From the NCBI RefSeq assembly GCF_000330705.1, contig NZ_ANAM01000001.1, positions 62,001-126,000 on the forward strand: a stretch of 64,000 nt of DNA, written 5' to 3'. This DNA is from Salinicoccus carnicancri Crm (GTDB taxonomy: Bacteria > Bacillota > Bacilli > Staphylococcales > Salinicoccaceae). This document shows positions 13,940 through 25,628 of the stretch, in pieces. The notes beneath the pieces are model-generated. The model made no database searches, was not told where the DNA came from, and saw only the letters and a list, made by a program, of their open reading frames with translations. Each line of letters starts with the position of its first letter. Position 1 is the first letter of the stretch. Position numbers and translations under genes: made by a program.

Positions 13940-13944
13940 GGACA

Positions 13945-13973
13945 TTGCCAATTATCCGTGTAAGCGCTATAAT
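13945..13973 (+). promoter_or_regulatory. hut operon promoter overlapped by a cre-like CcpA site
   Basis: TTGCCA (13945-13950), 17-base spacer and perfect TATAAT (13968-13973). A cre-like operator TGTAAGCGCTATAA (13959-13972) matches the consensus TGWAANCGNTNWCA at all but one position and covers the -10. CcpA bound here would block transcription, so carbon catabolite repression of the hut genes is inferred. Confidence 0.75.
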
Positions 13974-14043
13974 GAAAGCAGTCATTAGTGAATTCAGCAT
14001 AATCACCCATAGAAAACAAGCCGGTTTAAAAGAGGTATTACCG

Positions 14044-14490
14044 ATGAGCAATGAAACACACCAGAAAGCATTTGGGAAATATGCAACGCTTTCGGCCCTG
14101 TTGGGTGAGAAAGCGGCGCTCGAACTGATGCCTGACCATAGGGAATTCAGCGTGGTCACGGGCAAAGTCGGATCGATGGACCTGAAAAAAGTCATCTCAT
14201 CCGTTGAAACGGCGGCAAAACGCAATGAACTCATCGACCCCGGCATCTACCGGGAAACGCATGCACTCTACCATGCGATCATCGAGGCGGCCGAAGGTGT
14301 GACGCGCGGAAAACTGAGCGTCGGCGAAGTCATGCGGACGGTCGGACTTTCATTCTCCGTCGTCAGAGGATATCCGTATGAAGACCAGCATGAGGGAGAA
14401 TGGCTTGCGGTATGCTTCTACGGCACCATCGGTGCACCGATCAAGGGGAAGGAACACGAAACCCTGGGCCTCGGAATCAACCATATCTAG
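14044..14490 (+). CDS. hutP: Hut operon positive regulatory protein HutP (RNA antiterminator)
   Basis: 148 aa. HutP is a histidine- and Mg-dependent RNA-binding protein that prevents termination ahead of hutH. Family blocks seen: GKVGSMDLKKVI, ETHALYHAIIEA, GVTRGKL, VMRTVGLSFSVVRG, and the C-terminus GTIGAPIKGKEHETLG followed by GINHI. The histidines of the HALYH segment are probably among the metal/ligand residues. Start: ATG at 14044 with AGAGGT upstream; an earlier in-frame ATG would begin before the -10 of the mapped promoter, which argues against it. It is first in the operon, directly before its own presumed target site. Confidence 0.93.
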   Translation: MSNETHQKAFGKYATLSALLGEKAALELMPDHREFSVVTGKVGSMDLKKVISSVETAAKRNELIDPGIYRETHALYHAIIEAAEGVTRGKLSVGEVMRTVGLSFSVVRGYPYEDQHEGEWLAVCFYGTIGAPIKGKEHETLGLGINHI

Positions 14491-14511
14491 ACAATGGAAT
14501 AATACATGTCA

Positions 14512-14528
14512 CAGACTTCAGCTTTTAG
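14512..14528 (+). promoter_or_regulatory. HutP-binding site: three NAG triplets with four-base spacing
   Basis: CAG (14512-14514), CAG (14519-14521) and TAG (14526-14528) are each separated by exactly four bases. This is the known spacing of the HutP recognition clusters (NAG-N4-NAG-N4-NAG). The last triplet abuts the terminator stem at 14529, so HutP bound here would be placed to prevent hairpin formation. Function is inferred from the B. subtilis system. Confidence 0.8.
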
Positions 14529-14569
14529 AGACACTGGAATCCCGTAAAGGGATTATTGTGTCTTTTTTT
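14529..14569 (+). terminator. hut attenuator hairpin
   Basis: GACAC and AATCCC pair with GGGATT and GTGTC around GTAAA, with a three-base internal loop, followed by seven T. It lies between hutP and hutH and is probably relieved by HutP plus histidine. Confidence 0.88.
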
Positions 14570-14592
14570 ATTGTCAAAAAGGAGGAGACATA

Positions 14593-16083
14593 ATGTCAGT
14601 TTTAACTTTGGAAGGACACGGTCTGACAATCGACAAGATGAAATCATTTCTTGCGGATGCAGACAGTACAATCGAAATATCGGAGGAAGCATATGAAAAT
14701 GTGCGGCGCTCAAGGAGGATCGTCGAGGATATCATAGAACATGAAAAGACGATCTACGGCATTACAACGGGATTCGGACTGTTCAGTGATGTGAGGATCT
14801 CAAGGGACAGGACACAGGATCTGCAGGTCAATCTGATCCGCTCCCATTCATGCGGAGTTGGCAGGCCGTTTGGTGAACACACGGTGCTCGCCATGATGGT
14901 GCTGCGTCTGAATACACTGCTCAAGGGGCACTCCGGTGTGACCGTCGCGCTTGTCGATCAGCTGAAGGCATTCATCAATGGACGCATCATCCCGAAAGTG
15001 CCCGAACAGGGTTCTCTCGGGGCATCGGGTGATCTTGCCCCGCTCTCCCACCTCGCGGTGGCACTCATCGGCGAAGGCGAAGTCTATCATAAAGGGGAAC
15101 TTCGTGAATCTAAAAGCGTGCTGGAATCGCTCGGTATCACGCCGCTCACTCTGGAGGCGAAGGAAGGACTCGCCCTGATCAACGGTACCCAGCCGATGAC
15201 GGCACAGGGGCTGATCAACTGCATCGAGGCCGAGAAGCTGATGGATGACAGTGTCTGGATTGCTGCACTCACCCATCAGGCATTGAACGGCATCACGGAC
15301 GCGTTCAATGAAAAGGTGCATAATTCAAGGGGCTATCCGGAGCAGATGGAGGTAGCCAGGCAGCTCCGCAGCTATCTGGAGGGATCATCCCTCACGACGA
15401 GGCAGGGTGAAGTGCGGGTGCAGGACGGATATTCACTCAGGTGCATCCCGCAGGTGCACGGTGCATCACTGCAGACACTCGCCTATGTAAAGGACAAGCT
15501 TGAGATCGAAATGAATGCGGCAAATGACAACCCGCTCATTTTCGGGGAGGAGGAGGTCATTTCCGGCGGGAACTTCCACGGTCAGCCGATCGCCATCGCC
15601 ATGGATCTGCTCAAAATCGGCACGGCAGAGATTGCGAACATCTCAGAGCGCCGCATCGAGCGTCTGGTCAATCCGAATCTGAACGGTGATCTGCCGGCAT
15701 TCCTCAGTCCGGAGGAAGGGCTGCAGTCGGGTGCTATGATCCTGCAGTATTCAGCTGCGAGCCTGGTGTCCGAGAATAAGACGCTCGCCCATCCGGCAAG
15801 CGTCGATTCCATACCGTCATCGGCGAACCAGGAGGATCATGTATCGATGGGGACGATCGGATCGCGGCACGCACGGGATATCATCGACAACATGCGCAAT
15901 GTTCTGGCAACAGAGCTCTTCATCGCGCTGACAGCCGTCGAGATCAAGGGGATCTGCGGCCTGTCACCTAAAACTCGGGAGAAATTCGACACTTACAGGG
16001 GAATCGTGGATTTCATCGGCCACGACCGCAATTTCAGCAAAGACATAAAAATATTATCGGACGCACTCAGGGTGGTCGGCTGA
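14593..16083 (+). CDS. hutH: Histidine ammonia-lyase
   Basis: First step of histidine breakdown: histidine to urocanate plus ammonia. 496 aa. The Ala-Ser-Gly triad that cyclises into the MIO cofactor is in [14 protein letters not shown]. Other conserved blocks are [23 protein letters not shown] and [18 protein letters not shown] lies upstream of the ATG, just after the attenuator. hutH beside gyrA is also found in Staphylococcus, but there the rest of the pathway is elsewhere. Confidence 0.97.
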   Translation: MSVLTLEGHGLTIDKMKSFLADADSTIEISEEAYENVRRSRRIVEDIIEHEKTIYGITTGFGLFSDVRISRDRTQDLQVNLIRSHSCGVGRPFGEHTVLAMMVLRLNTLLKGHSGVTVALVDQLKAFINGRIIPKVPEQGSLGASGDLAPLSHLAVALIGEGEVYHKGELRESKSVLESLGITPLTLEAKEGLALINGTQPMTAQGLINCIEAEKLMDDSVWIAALTHQALNGITDAFNEKVHNSRGYPEQMEVARQLRSYLEGSSLTTRQGEVRVQDGYSLRCIPQVHGASLQTLAYVKDKLEIEMNAANDNPLIFGEEEVISGGNFHGQPIAIAMDLLKIGTAEIANISERRIERLVNPNLNGDLPAFLSPEEGLQSGAMILQYSAASLVSENKTLAHPASVDSIPSSANQEDHVSMGTIGSRHARDIIDNMRNVLATELFIALTAVEIKGICGLSPKTREKFDTYRGIVDFIGHDRNFSKDIKILSDALRVVG

Positions 16084-16228
16084 GGAAACCAATGGTCCAA
16101 CAGCCATGAAAGCATCGCATTCAGACATTGGCGGCTGTCTGGTTCATAAGGGCAGTGCTGTCACCCGTCATTGTCATACCGGCCGCGTCACTTTTATGCT
16201 AAAAATTCTTATACAGGGAGTGGATGTT

Positions 16229-17887
16229 ATGTCCAGGAAAATAACTGCAAAAAAAGGTTTGGAAATCGAATGCAAAGGCTGGGAGCAGGAAGCGGCACTC
16301 CGCATGCTCTACAACAACCTGGATCCTGAAGTGGCTGAAAGACCCGGGGATCTTGTAGTATACGGGGGTATTGGAAAGGCTGCCCGCAACTGGGAATCCT
16401 TCGAAGCCATAGAAAATACGCTCCGCAATCTCGAAAAGGATGAAACGATGCTCATCCAGTCGGGCAAGCCGGTGGCTGTCTTCAGGACACATGAGGAAGC
16501 GCCGAGGGTGCTGCTTTCGAATTCTGTGCTTGTGCCGAAATGGGCGAATTGGGAGCATTTCAACGAGCTCGATCGGAAAGGTCTGATGATGTACGGTCAG
16601 ATGACTGCGGGAAGCTGGATCTACATCGGTTCCCAGGGCATTGTCCAGGGAACTTATGAGACATTTGCGGAACTTGCGAACCAGAACTACGGCGGCTCGC
16701 TTAAGGGTACGGTTACACTGACTGCCGGTCTGGGCGGCATGGGTGGTGCGCAGCCGCTCGCCGTGACGATGAACGACGGGGTCGCAATCTGTGTCGAAGT
16801 GGATGAGACGCGTATCCAGAAGCGCCTGGATACGAAATATCTCGATACGAAGACGGATTCGCTCGAAGAAGCGATGAAACTGGCTGAAGAAGCGCGGGAA
16901 AAAGGTGAGGCGCTCTCCATCGGACTGCTCGGCAATGCCGCTGCAATCCATCATGAAATACTGAAGAGCGGCTTCAAGATTGATATTGTGACGGACCAGA
17001 CATCGGCCCACGATCCTCTGAACGGCTATGTCCCGGAAGGATACAGCCTGGAGGAAGCGGCAAGGCTGCGTGAATCCGATGCCAGAGAATATGTGAAGCT
17101 GTCCTCAGCATCCATGGCGAAACATGTGGAAGCGATGCTTGAATTCCAGCAGAGCGGCTCCGTCGTCTTCGACTACGGCAACAATATCCGCCAGGTGGCA
17201 TTTGACGACGGTGTGGATAATGCCTTTGATTTCCCGGGCTTCGTACCGGCCTACATCCGCCCGCTTTTCTGTGAAGGCAAAGGTCCTTTCCGTTTTGCGG
17301 CACTGAGCGGTGACCCGAAGGATATAGAAGTGGCGGACCGAAAAATGCGGGAACTCTTCCCGGACAATGAAAAGTTGCTGCGCTGGCTCGATATGGCCCA
17401 GGAGAAGATTGCGTTCCAGGGGCTGCCCTCAAGAATTGCATGGCTTGGTTACGGCGAGCGTGCGAGGATGGGGCTTGCACTCAATGAACTTGTGGCGAAC
17501 GGTGAAATCTCGGCACCGGTCGTCATCGGACGGGATCACCTGGACAGCGGCTCTGTAGCGAGTCCGAACCGCGAGACAGAGAGCATGAAGGATGGAAGTG
17601 ATGCTGTCGGTGACTGGGCGATTCTGAACGCTCTTGTAAATACGGCAGCAGGCGGTTCATGGATCAGCGTGCACCACGGCGGCGGCGTGGGTATGGGCTA
17701 TTCCCTCCATGCAGGCATGGTTGTTGTGGCGGACGGCACCGAAAATGCGAAACGCCGCCTGGAACGTGTACTCACAAGCGATCCGGGTATGGGTGTTGTA
17801 AGGCATGCCGATGCCGGCTATGACACTGCGATTGAAACAGCGAAGGAGAAAGGCGTCAACATACCAATGTTAAAGGAGAATGGATAA
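16229..17887 (+). CDS. hutU: Urocanate hydratase (urocanase)
   Basis: Second step: urocanate to imidazolonepropionate, using tightly bound NAD as electrophile. The ATG at 16229 gives 552 aa, the family length, and has GGGAG upstream; the reading frame is open further back, but that extension is not part of the family. Motifs: [31 protein letters not shown] (NAD site), and [12 protein letters not shown] 145-base gap separates it from hutH, with no clear promoter or hairpin, so it is probably in the same transcript. It overlaps hutI by one base. Confidence 0.97.
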   Translation: MSRKITAKKGLEIECKGWEQEAALRMLYNNLDPEVAERPGDLVVYGGIGKAARNWESFEAIENTLRNLEKDETMLIQSGKPVAVFRTHEEAPRVLLSNSVLVPKWANWEHFNELDRKGLMMYGQMTAGSWIYIGSQGIVQGTYETFAELANQNYGGSLKGTVTLTAGLGGMGGAQPLAVTMNDGVAICVEVDETRIQKRLDTKYLDTKTDSLEEAMKLAEEAREKGEALSIGLLGNAAAIHHEILKSGFKIDIVTDQTSAHDPLNGYVPEGYSLEEAARLRESDAREYVKLSSASMAKHVEAMLEFQQSGSVVFDYGNNIRQVAFDDGVDNAFDFPGFVPAYIRPLFCEGKGPFRFAALSGDPKDIEVADRKMRELFPDNEKLLRWLDMAQEKIAFQGLPSRIAWLGYGERARMGLALNELVANGEISAPVVIGRDHLDSGSVASPNRETESMKDGSDAVGDWAILNALVNTAAGGSWISVHHGGGVGMGYSLHAGMVVVADGTENAKRRLERVLTSDPGMGVVRHADAGYDTAIETAKEKGVNIPMLKENG

Positions 17888-19116
17888 TGAATGACACTGT
17901 AATCAGAAATATAAAATCACTCATCCTGCCTGAAAAGACGGACAGACCGCTCAGGGGACGGGAGATGGATGAACTCAACATCATACATGATGCGATGGTC
18001 GTCATCGATGGCGGCAAAGTCGTCTATGCGGGAGTGGAGACCGGCGGATATGAGGGTGAAGAGACAATAGATGCAGCAGGAATGATTGTCTCCCCTGCCC
18101 TCGTCGATCCGCATACCCATGTCGTCCACGGGGGCTCCCGTGAACATGAGATGGCGCTGAAGCGTCAGGGGGTGGATTATCTGACGATACTTGAAAAAGG
18201 CGGTGGCATCCTGAATACGGTCGAACAGACGAGAAAGGCGACACATGAAACGCTGTTCGACAAGGCATCAAAGAATATCACACGCATGATCCAGCACGGC
18301 GTGCTTACGGTCGAAAGCAAAAGCGGCTACGGCCTCGACCGCGAAAATGAGCTTAAACAGCTCAATGTTTCCCGGGAAATAGCGGAAAAATTCCCTATAG
18401 AGATGAAACACACATTCCTCGGACCGCACGCCATCCCGAAAGAGGCCGACAGTGAAACGTTCCTCAACGAAATGATCGGCTTGCTGGATGAAGTGAAGGA
18501 CATTTCCGATTTTGCGGACATATTCTGTGAAACGGGCGTGTTTTCCATCGACCAGTCCAGAAGGTACATGGAAGCGGCAAATGAAAAGGGCCTCCGTGTG
18601 AAGATTCATGCCGATGAAATCGATCCGCTCGGCGGCCTTGAGCTGGCGGTCGAACAGGATGCCATCAGTGCGGATCACCTGGTTGCCGCAAGCGAAACGG
18701 GGAAATCGATGCTGAAGGATTCGGACACGGTGGCGGTACTGCTTCCGGGGACGACATTCTATCTCGGAAAGGACAAGTTCGCCGATGCCCGAGGTATGCT
18801 GGATAACGACGGTGCAGTGAGCCTCGCGACTGATTACAACCCGGGCAGCTGTGTAACGGACAACCTCCAGATGATCATGGCCATCGCGGGTTTGAAACTT
18901 AGAATGACACCGAATGAAATCTGGAATGCGGTGACGGTCAATGCCGCGCATGCAATCGGTGCAGACCGGGGGACACTCCAGGAAGGCGATGCGGCGAACC
19001 TTGTCATCTGGGATGCGCCGAACCATGAATATATCCCCTATCACTACGGTGTCAATCATGCCCACACGGTCATGGCGGACGGCAGAGTGGTCTACGAACG
19101 ACCGGGATTGCTGTAA
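17887..19116 (+). CDS. hutI: Imidazolonepropionase
   Basis: Third step: hydrolysis of 4-imidazolone-5-propionate to formiminoglutamate. 409-aa amidohydrolase. Metal-binding [11 protein letters not shown], then [30 protein letters not shown] and DYNPGS. The start ATG overlaps the hutU stop (TAATG). No formiminoglutamase gene (hutG) follows, so the last step must be encoded outside this window. Confidence 0.97.
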   Translation: MNDTVIRNIKSLILPEKTDRPLRGREMDELNIIHDAMVVIDGGKVVYAGVETGGYEGEETIDAAGMIVSPALVDPHTHVVHGGSREHEMALKRQGVDYLTILEKGGGILNTVEQTRKATHETLFDKASKNITRMIQHGVLTVESKSGYGLDRENELKQLNVSREIAEKFPIEMKHTFLGPHAIPKEADSETFLNEMIGLLDEVKDISDFADIFCETGVFSIDQSRRYMEAANEKGLRVKIHADEIDPLGGLELAVEQDAISADHLVAASETGKSMLKDSDTVAVLLPGTTFYLGKDKFADARGMLDNDGAVSLATDYNPGSCVTDNLQMIMAIAGLKLRMTPNEIWNAVTVNAAHAIGADRGTLQEGDAANLVIWDAPNHEYIPYHYGVNHAHTVMADGRVVYERPGLL

Positions 19117-19126
19117 GTCCCTCCCC

Positions 19127-19155
19127 TTGCCTTTTTACAGGATTCGTATTAGAAT
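19127..19155 (+). promoter_or_regulatory. Promoter of the serS T-box leader
   Basis: TTGCCT (19127-19132), 17-base spacer, TAGAAT (19150-19155), immediately before the T-box leader. Confidence 0.6.
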
Positions 19156-19169
19156 GGTTTTTAACTTGA

Positions 19170-20695
<1,526 letters not shown>

Positions 20696-20757
20696 TAGTA
20701 ATACTGGATGCTCCTATTCATTTAGGGGCTTTATTTTATGGTTGGAGGAGTGAAATA

Positions 20758-21678
20758 TTGAATAATAAAGTTTCGTTGCTTCAAATGATGATCGCCCTCC
20801 TGATGGTGTTCGTTTTCATCACACTGACTGACATCAGCCTCATCCTGGGCGGCGTCATCCTCCCCTTTACCGTCTATTTCCTGGTAAAATTGAAGCATGA
20901 GTCGAACTATCATTTTTGGCTGACATTCGTCAGTTTCCTCATACCTGCAGTGTTCCTGCTGTCGGCCACTGTATGGCTTTGGTACCTGCTGCTCTATCTG
21001 CTCGCAGTGGTGCTGCACCGCACGCTCACACAGAATATGTCACAGGAGCTCACGCTTTTCTATGTAACGGCGGCGCTCGCACTCGGCACGCTCGGCGGAT
21101 TGAACATCATGCAGTGGACGGGTGCGATAAGGCCCCTGTCCGATGTCTATATGAATTTCCGCGACTGGTACATGGGACAGCTCGACATGTACGGTGAATT
21201 TGCTGCCTCGCAGATGGACACGGGACTGATCAGTCAGACGCTGGACCAGATTTTCATCAGCCTGCCTGCATACATCACGCTGATTTCCTTTGCGCTGGCA
21301 CTGTACACTGTACTGATGCTGCGCCTCATCCTTAAGCCATCTCAAGTGAAGCTTTGGGAGTACCGTTCATTCAAAGACTGGAAATTCCCGCGCTTCATAC
21401 TGTATTTATTTTTGATTTCATTTATAGTATCATTCTTTACAACCGAAGGGACGACGTTCTTCTCGACGATGAATAATATAATCATCGTGCTGGAATGGGT
21501 ATTATATTTACATGGTTTAAGTTTCGCCTACTTCTTTTTCAGGGAAAAGAGAATGCATGTGGCACTGTCGGTTCTGCTGCTGATTCCACTGATCATACTC
21601 AAGCCCCTGACATTGCTGATTGGTATATTTGAAATGATCTTCAGACTGAGGACGATAATAGAACTTAAGAGGAAGTGA
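20758..21678 (+). CDS. yybS: DUF2232 multi-pass membrane protein YybS
   Basis: 306 aa, strongly hydrophobic, with about seven or eight predicted membrane segments, e.g. near residues 10-45, 60-95, 160-190, 210-230 and 240-290. It matches the YybS (DUF2232) family that precedes gdpP in Firmicutes; function unknown. The start is TTG at 20758 with GGAGGAG upstream. It overlaps gdpP by four bases, which suggests coupled expression. Confidence 0.88.
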   Translation: MNNKVSLLQMMIALLMVFVFITLTDISLILGGVILPFTVYFLVKLKHESNYHFWLTFVSFLIPAVFLLSATVWLWYLLLYLLAVVLHRTLTQNMSQELTLFYVTAALALGTLGGLNIMQWTGAIRPLSDVYMNFRDWYMGQLDMYGEFAASQMDTGLISQTLDQIFISLPAYITLISFALALYTVLMLRLILKPSQVKLWEYRSFKDWKFPRFILYLFLISFIVSFFTTEGTTFFSTMNNIIIVLEWVLYLHGLSFAYFFFREKRMHVALSVLLLIPLIILKPLTLLIGIFEMIFRLRTIIELKRK

Positions 21679-23660
21679 TGATGATGTACAACGTGCTGGA
21701 CAAAAGAATGATATTCATACCGTTTGGTATCGCGGCGTTCCACGTTCTCGTAATGAATATCTTCATTACGGTCAATCATTTTAATACCGGCCTGTTATTT
21801 TTTGTTGTCAGCATCATCCTTCTGACGCTGCTGTTTATGTATCTCCACCGCTCGCTCAAAGTGAGCGAAATCAAATTCAGGCAGATGGCCCTGGATGTGG
21901 CCGGCAGCAAGCAGTATGCCATCGACAATCTGCCGATGGGTCTCATCCTGCTCAATGATGCGGATGAAATCGAATGGATGAATGACTATATGGGCAGAGT
22001 GGTTCCGGCAGACAATGTGGATGAGCCGATCAACAAGCTGTTCCCGAACATCATGACGACACTGAAGGCGAATAACATCCAGATGACGGAATCATCCTTC
22101 AACGACCACCATTATAAAATCTACTGGGATGAGAATCACCAGGCACTCCACCTTCTGGACATCACCAGCCAGCGCAACAGGGAGCTTGAACTCGAGGACA
22201 AGAAGCCGGTCATCGGAATTCTGTTCCTCGACAACTATGACGATGTGACCCAGAATATGAGCGAAGCGGTAAAAAGCGAGCTCAACAACTCGATTACAAA
22301 CACGATCAACGACTGGGCGAATCACCATCACATCTATATCCGCAGATTCTCACAGGACAGGTTCATCATAGTCCTGAACAACAAGAGTCTGAAAGAGATA
22401 GAAGCAACACGCTTCAATCTTCTTGATGAAGTGCGCGAACGGTCCCAGGAAATCGGTGTGCAGATTACGCTGAGCATCGGAATCGGGGAAGGCTCGAGCG
22501 ACTATATCGAAGTCGGAGAACTTGCCCAGTCGAGCCTCGATCTTGCACTCGGACGCGGCGGGGATCAGGTCTCCATCAAAGCTGTGAACGGCAATGCCCG
22601 TTTCTATGGCGGCAAGACGGATCCGATGGAAAAACGGACACGCGTCAAAGCGCGTGTCATCTCCCACGCTTTGCGGGATATCCTGCTTGAAGGTGAGAAT
22701 GTTCTGATCATGGGGCATAAGCATCCCGATATGGACGCTCTCGGTTCGGCGATTGGTGTGGCAAGGATCGCCACCATGAACGGCATCAAGGCCAACATCA
22801 TATTGAATGATGAAGATATCGACGATACGCTCCAGCGTATGTTCAAGGAAGTCCAGGAACGCGAGGAGCTAATGGATCTCTTCGTCACGTCGGATGAGGC
22901 GTGGGATCTCATGAGCACCAAGACGACGGTGGTCGTCGTGGACACCCACAGGCCGAGTATGGTGCTCGATGAAGTCATACTGAACAAGGCGACGCGCAAA
23001 GTGATCATCGACCACCACAGGCGTGCCGATGACTTCATATCCAGCCCCCTGCTCGTCTATATGGAGCCCTATGCCTCAAGTGCGAGCGAACTTGTAGCGG
23101 AACTGCTTGAATACCAGAATAAAGAGCAGAAGCTCTCCCGTCTGGAAGCGACGATCATGCTTACCGGGATCATCGTCGATACGCGTAACTATACGCTCCG
23201 CACCGGATCACGGACATTTGATGCGGCAAGCTTCCTGAGGAGCAATGGTGCGGATCCGGTGCTCGCCCAGACGTTCCTGAAAGACGATATCGATACGTAT
23301 ATCGCACGCAGTGACCTGATCAAATCCGCAGAAATTCGTGATAACGGCATGGCGATCGTCAAGGCGGATCCATCCATGACCTACCATCCGGTCACGGTTG
23401 CCCAGGCTGCGGACCAGCTGCTGCAGATCGAAGGAGTCAAAGCTTCGTTCGTCATGGCCATCAGGGAAGATGAATCCATCGGCATCTCCGCACGCTCGCT
23501 GGGTGAAATCAACGTCCAGATCGTCATGGAATCACTGGGCGGCGGCGGCCATCTGTCCAACGCAGCAACACGTGTCACCGACAGGTCGATGGACGAATTG
23601 TACGATGAACTTTTAAACGCAATAGATCAAGTACTTGATAATAGGAGTGAAGAGGAATGA
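21675..23660 (+). CDS. gdpP: Cyclic-di-AMP phosphodiesterase GdpP
   Basis: Membrane-bound hydrolase of the second messenger c-di-AMP. 661 aa. Two N-terminal membrane segments (about residues 10-55), a PAS-like domain, a degenerate GGDEF domain (about 175-305) and a C-terminal DHH/DHHA1 unit: [31 protein letters not shown], and the substrate loop [10 protein letters not shown]. All expected DHH metal residues appear present. Overlaps yybS and rplI by four bases each. Confidence 0.96.
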   Translation: MMMMYNVLDKRMIFIPFGIAAFHVLVMNIFITVNHFNTGLLFFVVSIILLTLLFMYLHRSLKVSEIKFRQMALDVAGSKQYAIDNLPMGLILLNDADEIEWMNDYMGRVVPADNVDEPINKLFPNIMTTLKANNIQMTESSFNDHHYKIYWDENHQALHLLDITSQRNRELELEDKKPVIGILFLDNYDDVTQNMSEAVKSELNNSITNTINDWANHHHIYIRRFSQDRFIIVLNNKSLKEIEATRFNLLDEVRERSQEIGVQITLSIGIGEGSSDYIEVGELAQSSLDLALGRGGDQVSIKAVNGNARFYGGKTDPMEKRTRVKARVISHALRDILLEGENVLIMGHKHPDMDALGSAIGVARIATMNGIKANIILNDEDIDDTLQRMFKEVQEREELMDLFVTSDEAWDLMSTKTTVVVVDTHRPSMVLDEVILNKATRKVIIDHHRRADDFISSPLLVYMEPYASSASELVAELLEYQNKEQKLSRLEATIMLTGIIVDTRNYTLRTGSRTFDAASFLRSNGADPVLAQTFLKDDIDTYIARSDLIKSAEIRDNGMAIVKADPSMTYHPVTVAQAADQLLQIEGVKASFVMAIREDESIGISARSLGEINVQIVMESLGGGGHLSNAATRVTDRSMDELYDELLNAIDQVLDNRSEEE

Positions 23661-24103
23661 AAGTGATCTTTCTAAGTGACGTCAAGAACAAAGGACAAAG
23701 AGGCGATGTCAGGGAAGTGCCCAATGGTTATGCACAGAACTACCTTTTCAAGAACGGGCTTGCAGAGGAAGCGACACCGGGCAACCTGAAGAAGCTGAAG
23801 GAAGAGCAGGATAGAGCAGCAGCGGCAGCGGAACAGAAACTTGTGGACGCCAAACTGCTGAAAGATGAGATAGAACAGAAAGAAGTCGAAATAGAAACCA
23901 AATCGGGTGATGACGGCAGACTGTTCGGTTCCATCAGTTCCAAACAGATTGTAGAAGCGTATGAAAAGCAGCACGGCATCAAACTGGATAAAAGGAAAAT
24001 CGATATGCCCCAGCCGCTGAAGAGTCTTGGCTACCACAAGCTGGAAGTCAAACTGCATCAGGAAGTGACAGCGGTCATCAGGGTTCATGTCGTTGAACAA
24101 TAG
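23657..24103 (+). CDS. rplI: 50S ribosomal protein L9
   Basis: 148 aa. N-terminal domain with [17 protein letters not shown] and [11 protein letters not shown], then the long connecting helix ([12 protein letters not shown]) and C-terminal domain ([12 protein letters not shown]). It binds 23S rRNA at the L1-stalk base. The ATG overlaps the gdpP stop. The yybS-gdpP-rplI-dnaB order is standard. Confidence 0.97.
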   Translation: MKVIFLSDVKNKGQRGDVREVPNGYAQNYLFKNGLAEEATPGNLKKLKEEQDRAAAAAEQKLVDAKLLKDEIEQKEVEIETKSGDDGRLFGSISSKQIVEAYEKQHGIKLDKRKIDMPQPLKSLGYHKLEVKLHQEVTAVIRVHVVEQ

Positions 24104-24124
24104 ACTGTAAAGGAGGGATTGATT

Positions 24125-25513
24125 TTGGATATACATCAGCAGATGCCGCATAATATGGAGGCGGAACAGTCTGTTCTCGGTGCCATACTGATCAATCCCG
24201 AAATCTTCATTTCAACGGCTGAAACCCTGGCCCCTGAAGATTTCTACCGAAGAGAACATCAGCATATTTACCGCGCGATGGGAATTCTGAGTGAAAATCA
24301 TGAGAATATAGACGTAGTGACCCTGATCGATCAGCTGAAAAGCATGGAACAGCTCAACACGATCGGCGGGCCGCGCTACCTTGCCGAACTCTCCAACGTT
24401 GTCCCGACAAGCCGCAACGTTGGTTTCTATGTCAATATCGTTTCGAAATACTCGCTTAAACGGACCCTGATACAGACTGCCGAAGAGATTGCGAGCGAAG
24501 GATTTTCCGATGAGACCGATGTCGAGGACCTGCTGACCGAAGCAGAGGGAAAGATCATGTCGATTTCGGAGAGCCGCAGGAACGAAGGATTCAAATCGAT
24601 GAAATCCGTTGTGCACGAAGTCTACGAACAGGTTGAGGCGCGTGCCGGACAGACATCCAGTACGACCGGCATACCGACAGGCTACCGTGATCTCGATTTC
24701 ATGACTTCAGGCTTCAACCGTAATGATCTGATCATACTCGCCGCCCGTCCGTCCATGGGTAAGACGGCATTCGCACTGAACATCGCAGGCCACGTGGGAA
24801 CATCCGCCGACGGCTATACCGTCGCCATATTCTCCCTTGAGATGGGAGCGGACCAGCTCGTTTCCAGGATGATCTCAAGCCAGGGGATGATAGATGCAAC
24901 CAAGTTGCGCCAGGGGAACCTGGGGCATGATGACTGGGACAACTTCACCACGGCCATCGGCAGCCTCGCAGACTCGAAGATATTCATCGATGATACTCCC
25001 GGCATCCGTGTGAACGATATCCGTTCAAAGTGCATGCGTCTGAAGCAGGAGCATGGCCTCGACATGGTCATCATCGACTATCTGCAGCTGATCCAGGGTT
25101 CGAGCAATAAAAGCAGTGACAACCGCCAGCAGGAAGTATCCGAAATATCCAGGATGCTCAAGGCACTTGCACGTGAGATGGAATGTCCGGTTATTGCACT
25201 GAGCCAGCTATCAAGAAGCGTGGAGACCAGACAGGACAAGCGTCCGATGATGAGTGACCTTCGTGAATCAGGCTCCATCGAGCAGGATGCGGATATCGTC
25301 TCCTTCCTCTACCGTGAGGACTACTATGTGCGCGGCGACGGTGAGGATGACGCCGAGGGGGCACAGAAAGAACAGGACGAGATAGAGATCATCCTGGCAA
25401 AACACCGTAACGGCCCGACCGGCACGGTCAAACTGATATTCAACAAGTCCTACAGCAGCTTCTTTGACCAGGACAACAGGGACTACGGGGACGGGTACAT
25501 CCCGCCAAACTAA
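24125..25513 (+). CDS. dnaB: Replicative DNA helicase DnaB (DnaC of B. subtilis)
   Basis: Hexameric helicase of the replication fork. It has the N-terminal domain QQMPHNMEAEQSVLGAI and a RecA-like motor with Walker A ARPSMGKTAFA, Walker B VIIDYLQL and the C-terminal RESGSIEQDAD and KHRNGPTG. No intein. Start: a TTG at 24125, eight bases after AAAGGAGG; another TTG two codons earlier is too close to that site. 462 aa. A near-perfect hairpin follows. Confidence 0.96.
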   Translation: MDIHQQMPHNMEAEQSVLGAILINPEIFISTAETLAPEDFYRREHQHIYRAMGILSENHENIDVVTLIDQLKSMEQLNTIGGPRYLAELSNVVPTSRNVGFYVNIVSKYSLKRTLIQTAEEIASEGFSDETDVEDLLTEAEGKIMSISESRRNEGFKSMKSVVHEVYEQVEARAGQTSSTTGIPTGYRDLDFMTSGFNRNDLIILAARPSMGKTAFALNIAGHVGTSADGYTVAIFSLEMGADQLVSRMISSQGMIDATKLRQGNLGHDDWDNFTTAIGSLADSKIFIDDTPGIRVNDIRSKCMRLKQEHGLDMVIIDYLQLIQGSSNKSSDNRQQEVSEISRMLKALAREMECPVIALSQLSRSVETRQDKRPMMSDLRESGSIEQDADIVSFLYREDYYVRGDGEDDAEGAQKEQDEIEIILAKHRNGPTGTVKLIFNKSYSSFFDQDNRDYGDGYIPPN

Positions 25514-25516
25514 TTT

Positions 25517-25558
25517 ACGAATGTTTTTATATGGTGCATATAAAAACGTTCGTATTTT
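25517..25558 (+). terminator. Terminator after dnaB
   Basis: A long, almost perfect inverted repeat: ACGAATGTTTTTATATG pairs with CATATAAAAACGTTCGT around GTG, followed by ATTTT. Confidence 0.8.
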
Positions 25559-25560
25559 CA

Positions 25561-25589
25561 TTGCAATTTTTATCTTCTATTGGTAGAAT
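25561..25589 (+). promoter_or_regulatory. purA promoter
   Basis: TTGCAA (25561-25566), 17-base spacer, TAGAAT (25584-25589) with a TG extension, 40 bases before purA. Confidence 0.65.
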
Positions 25590-25628
25590 GGTTACGGTAT
25601 TTCAAAGAAGAAATTGGGGGACAATCAA

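Noticed and set aside
12377-13951. 524-codon open frame on the strand opposite gyrA
   Set aside because: It lies antisense to the well-supported gyrA gene, has no Shine-Dalgarno, and its translation has no recognisable motif; a shadow of gyrA codon bias.
16199-17011. 270-codon leftward frame inside hutU
   Set aside because: Antisense to urocanase with no motif or ribosome-binding site.
18268-19065. 265-codon leftward frame inside hutI
   Set aside because: Fully antisense to hutI, which matches imidazolonepropionase throughout; no independent signal.
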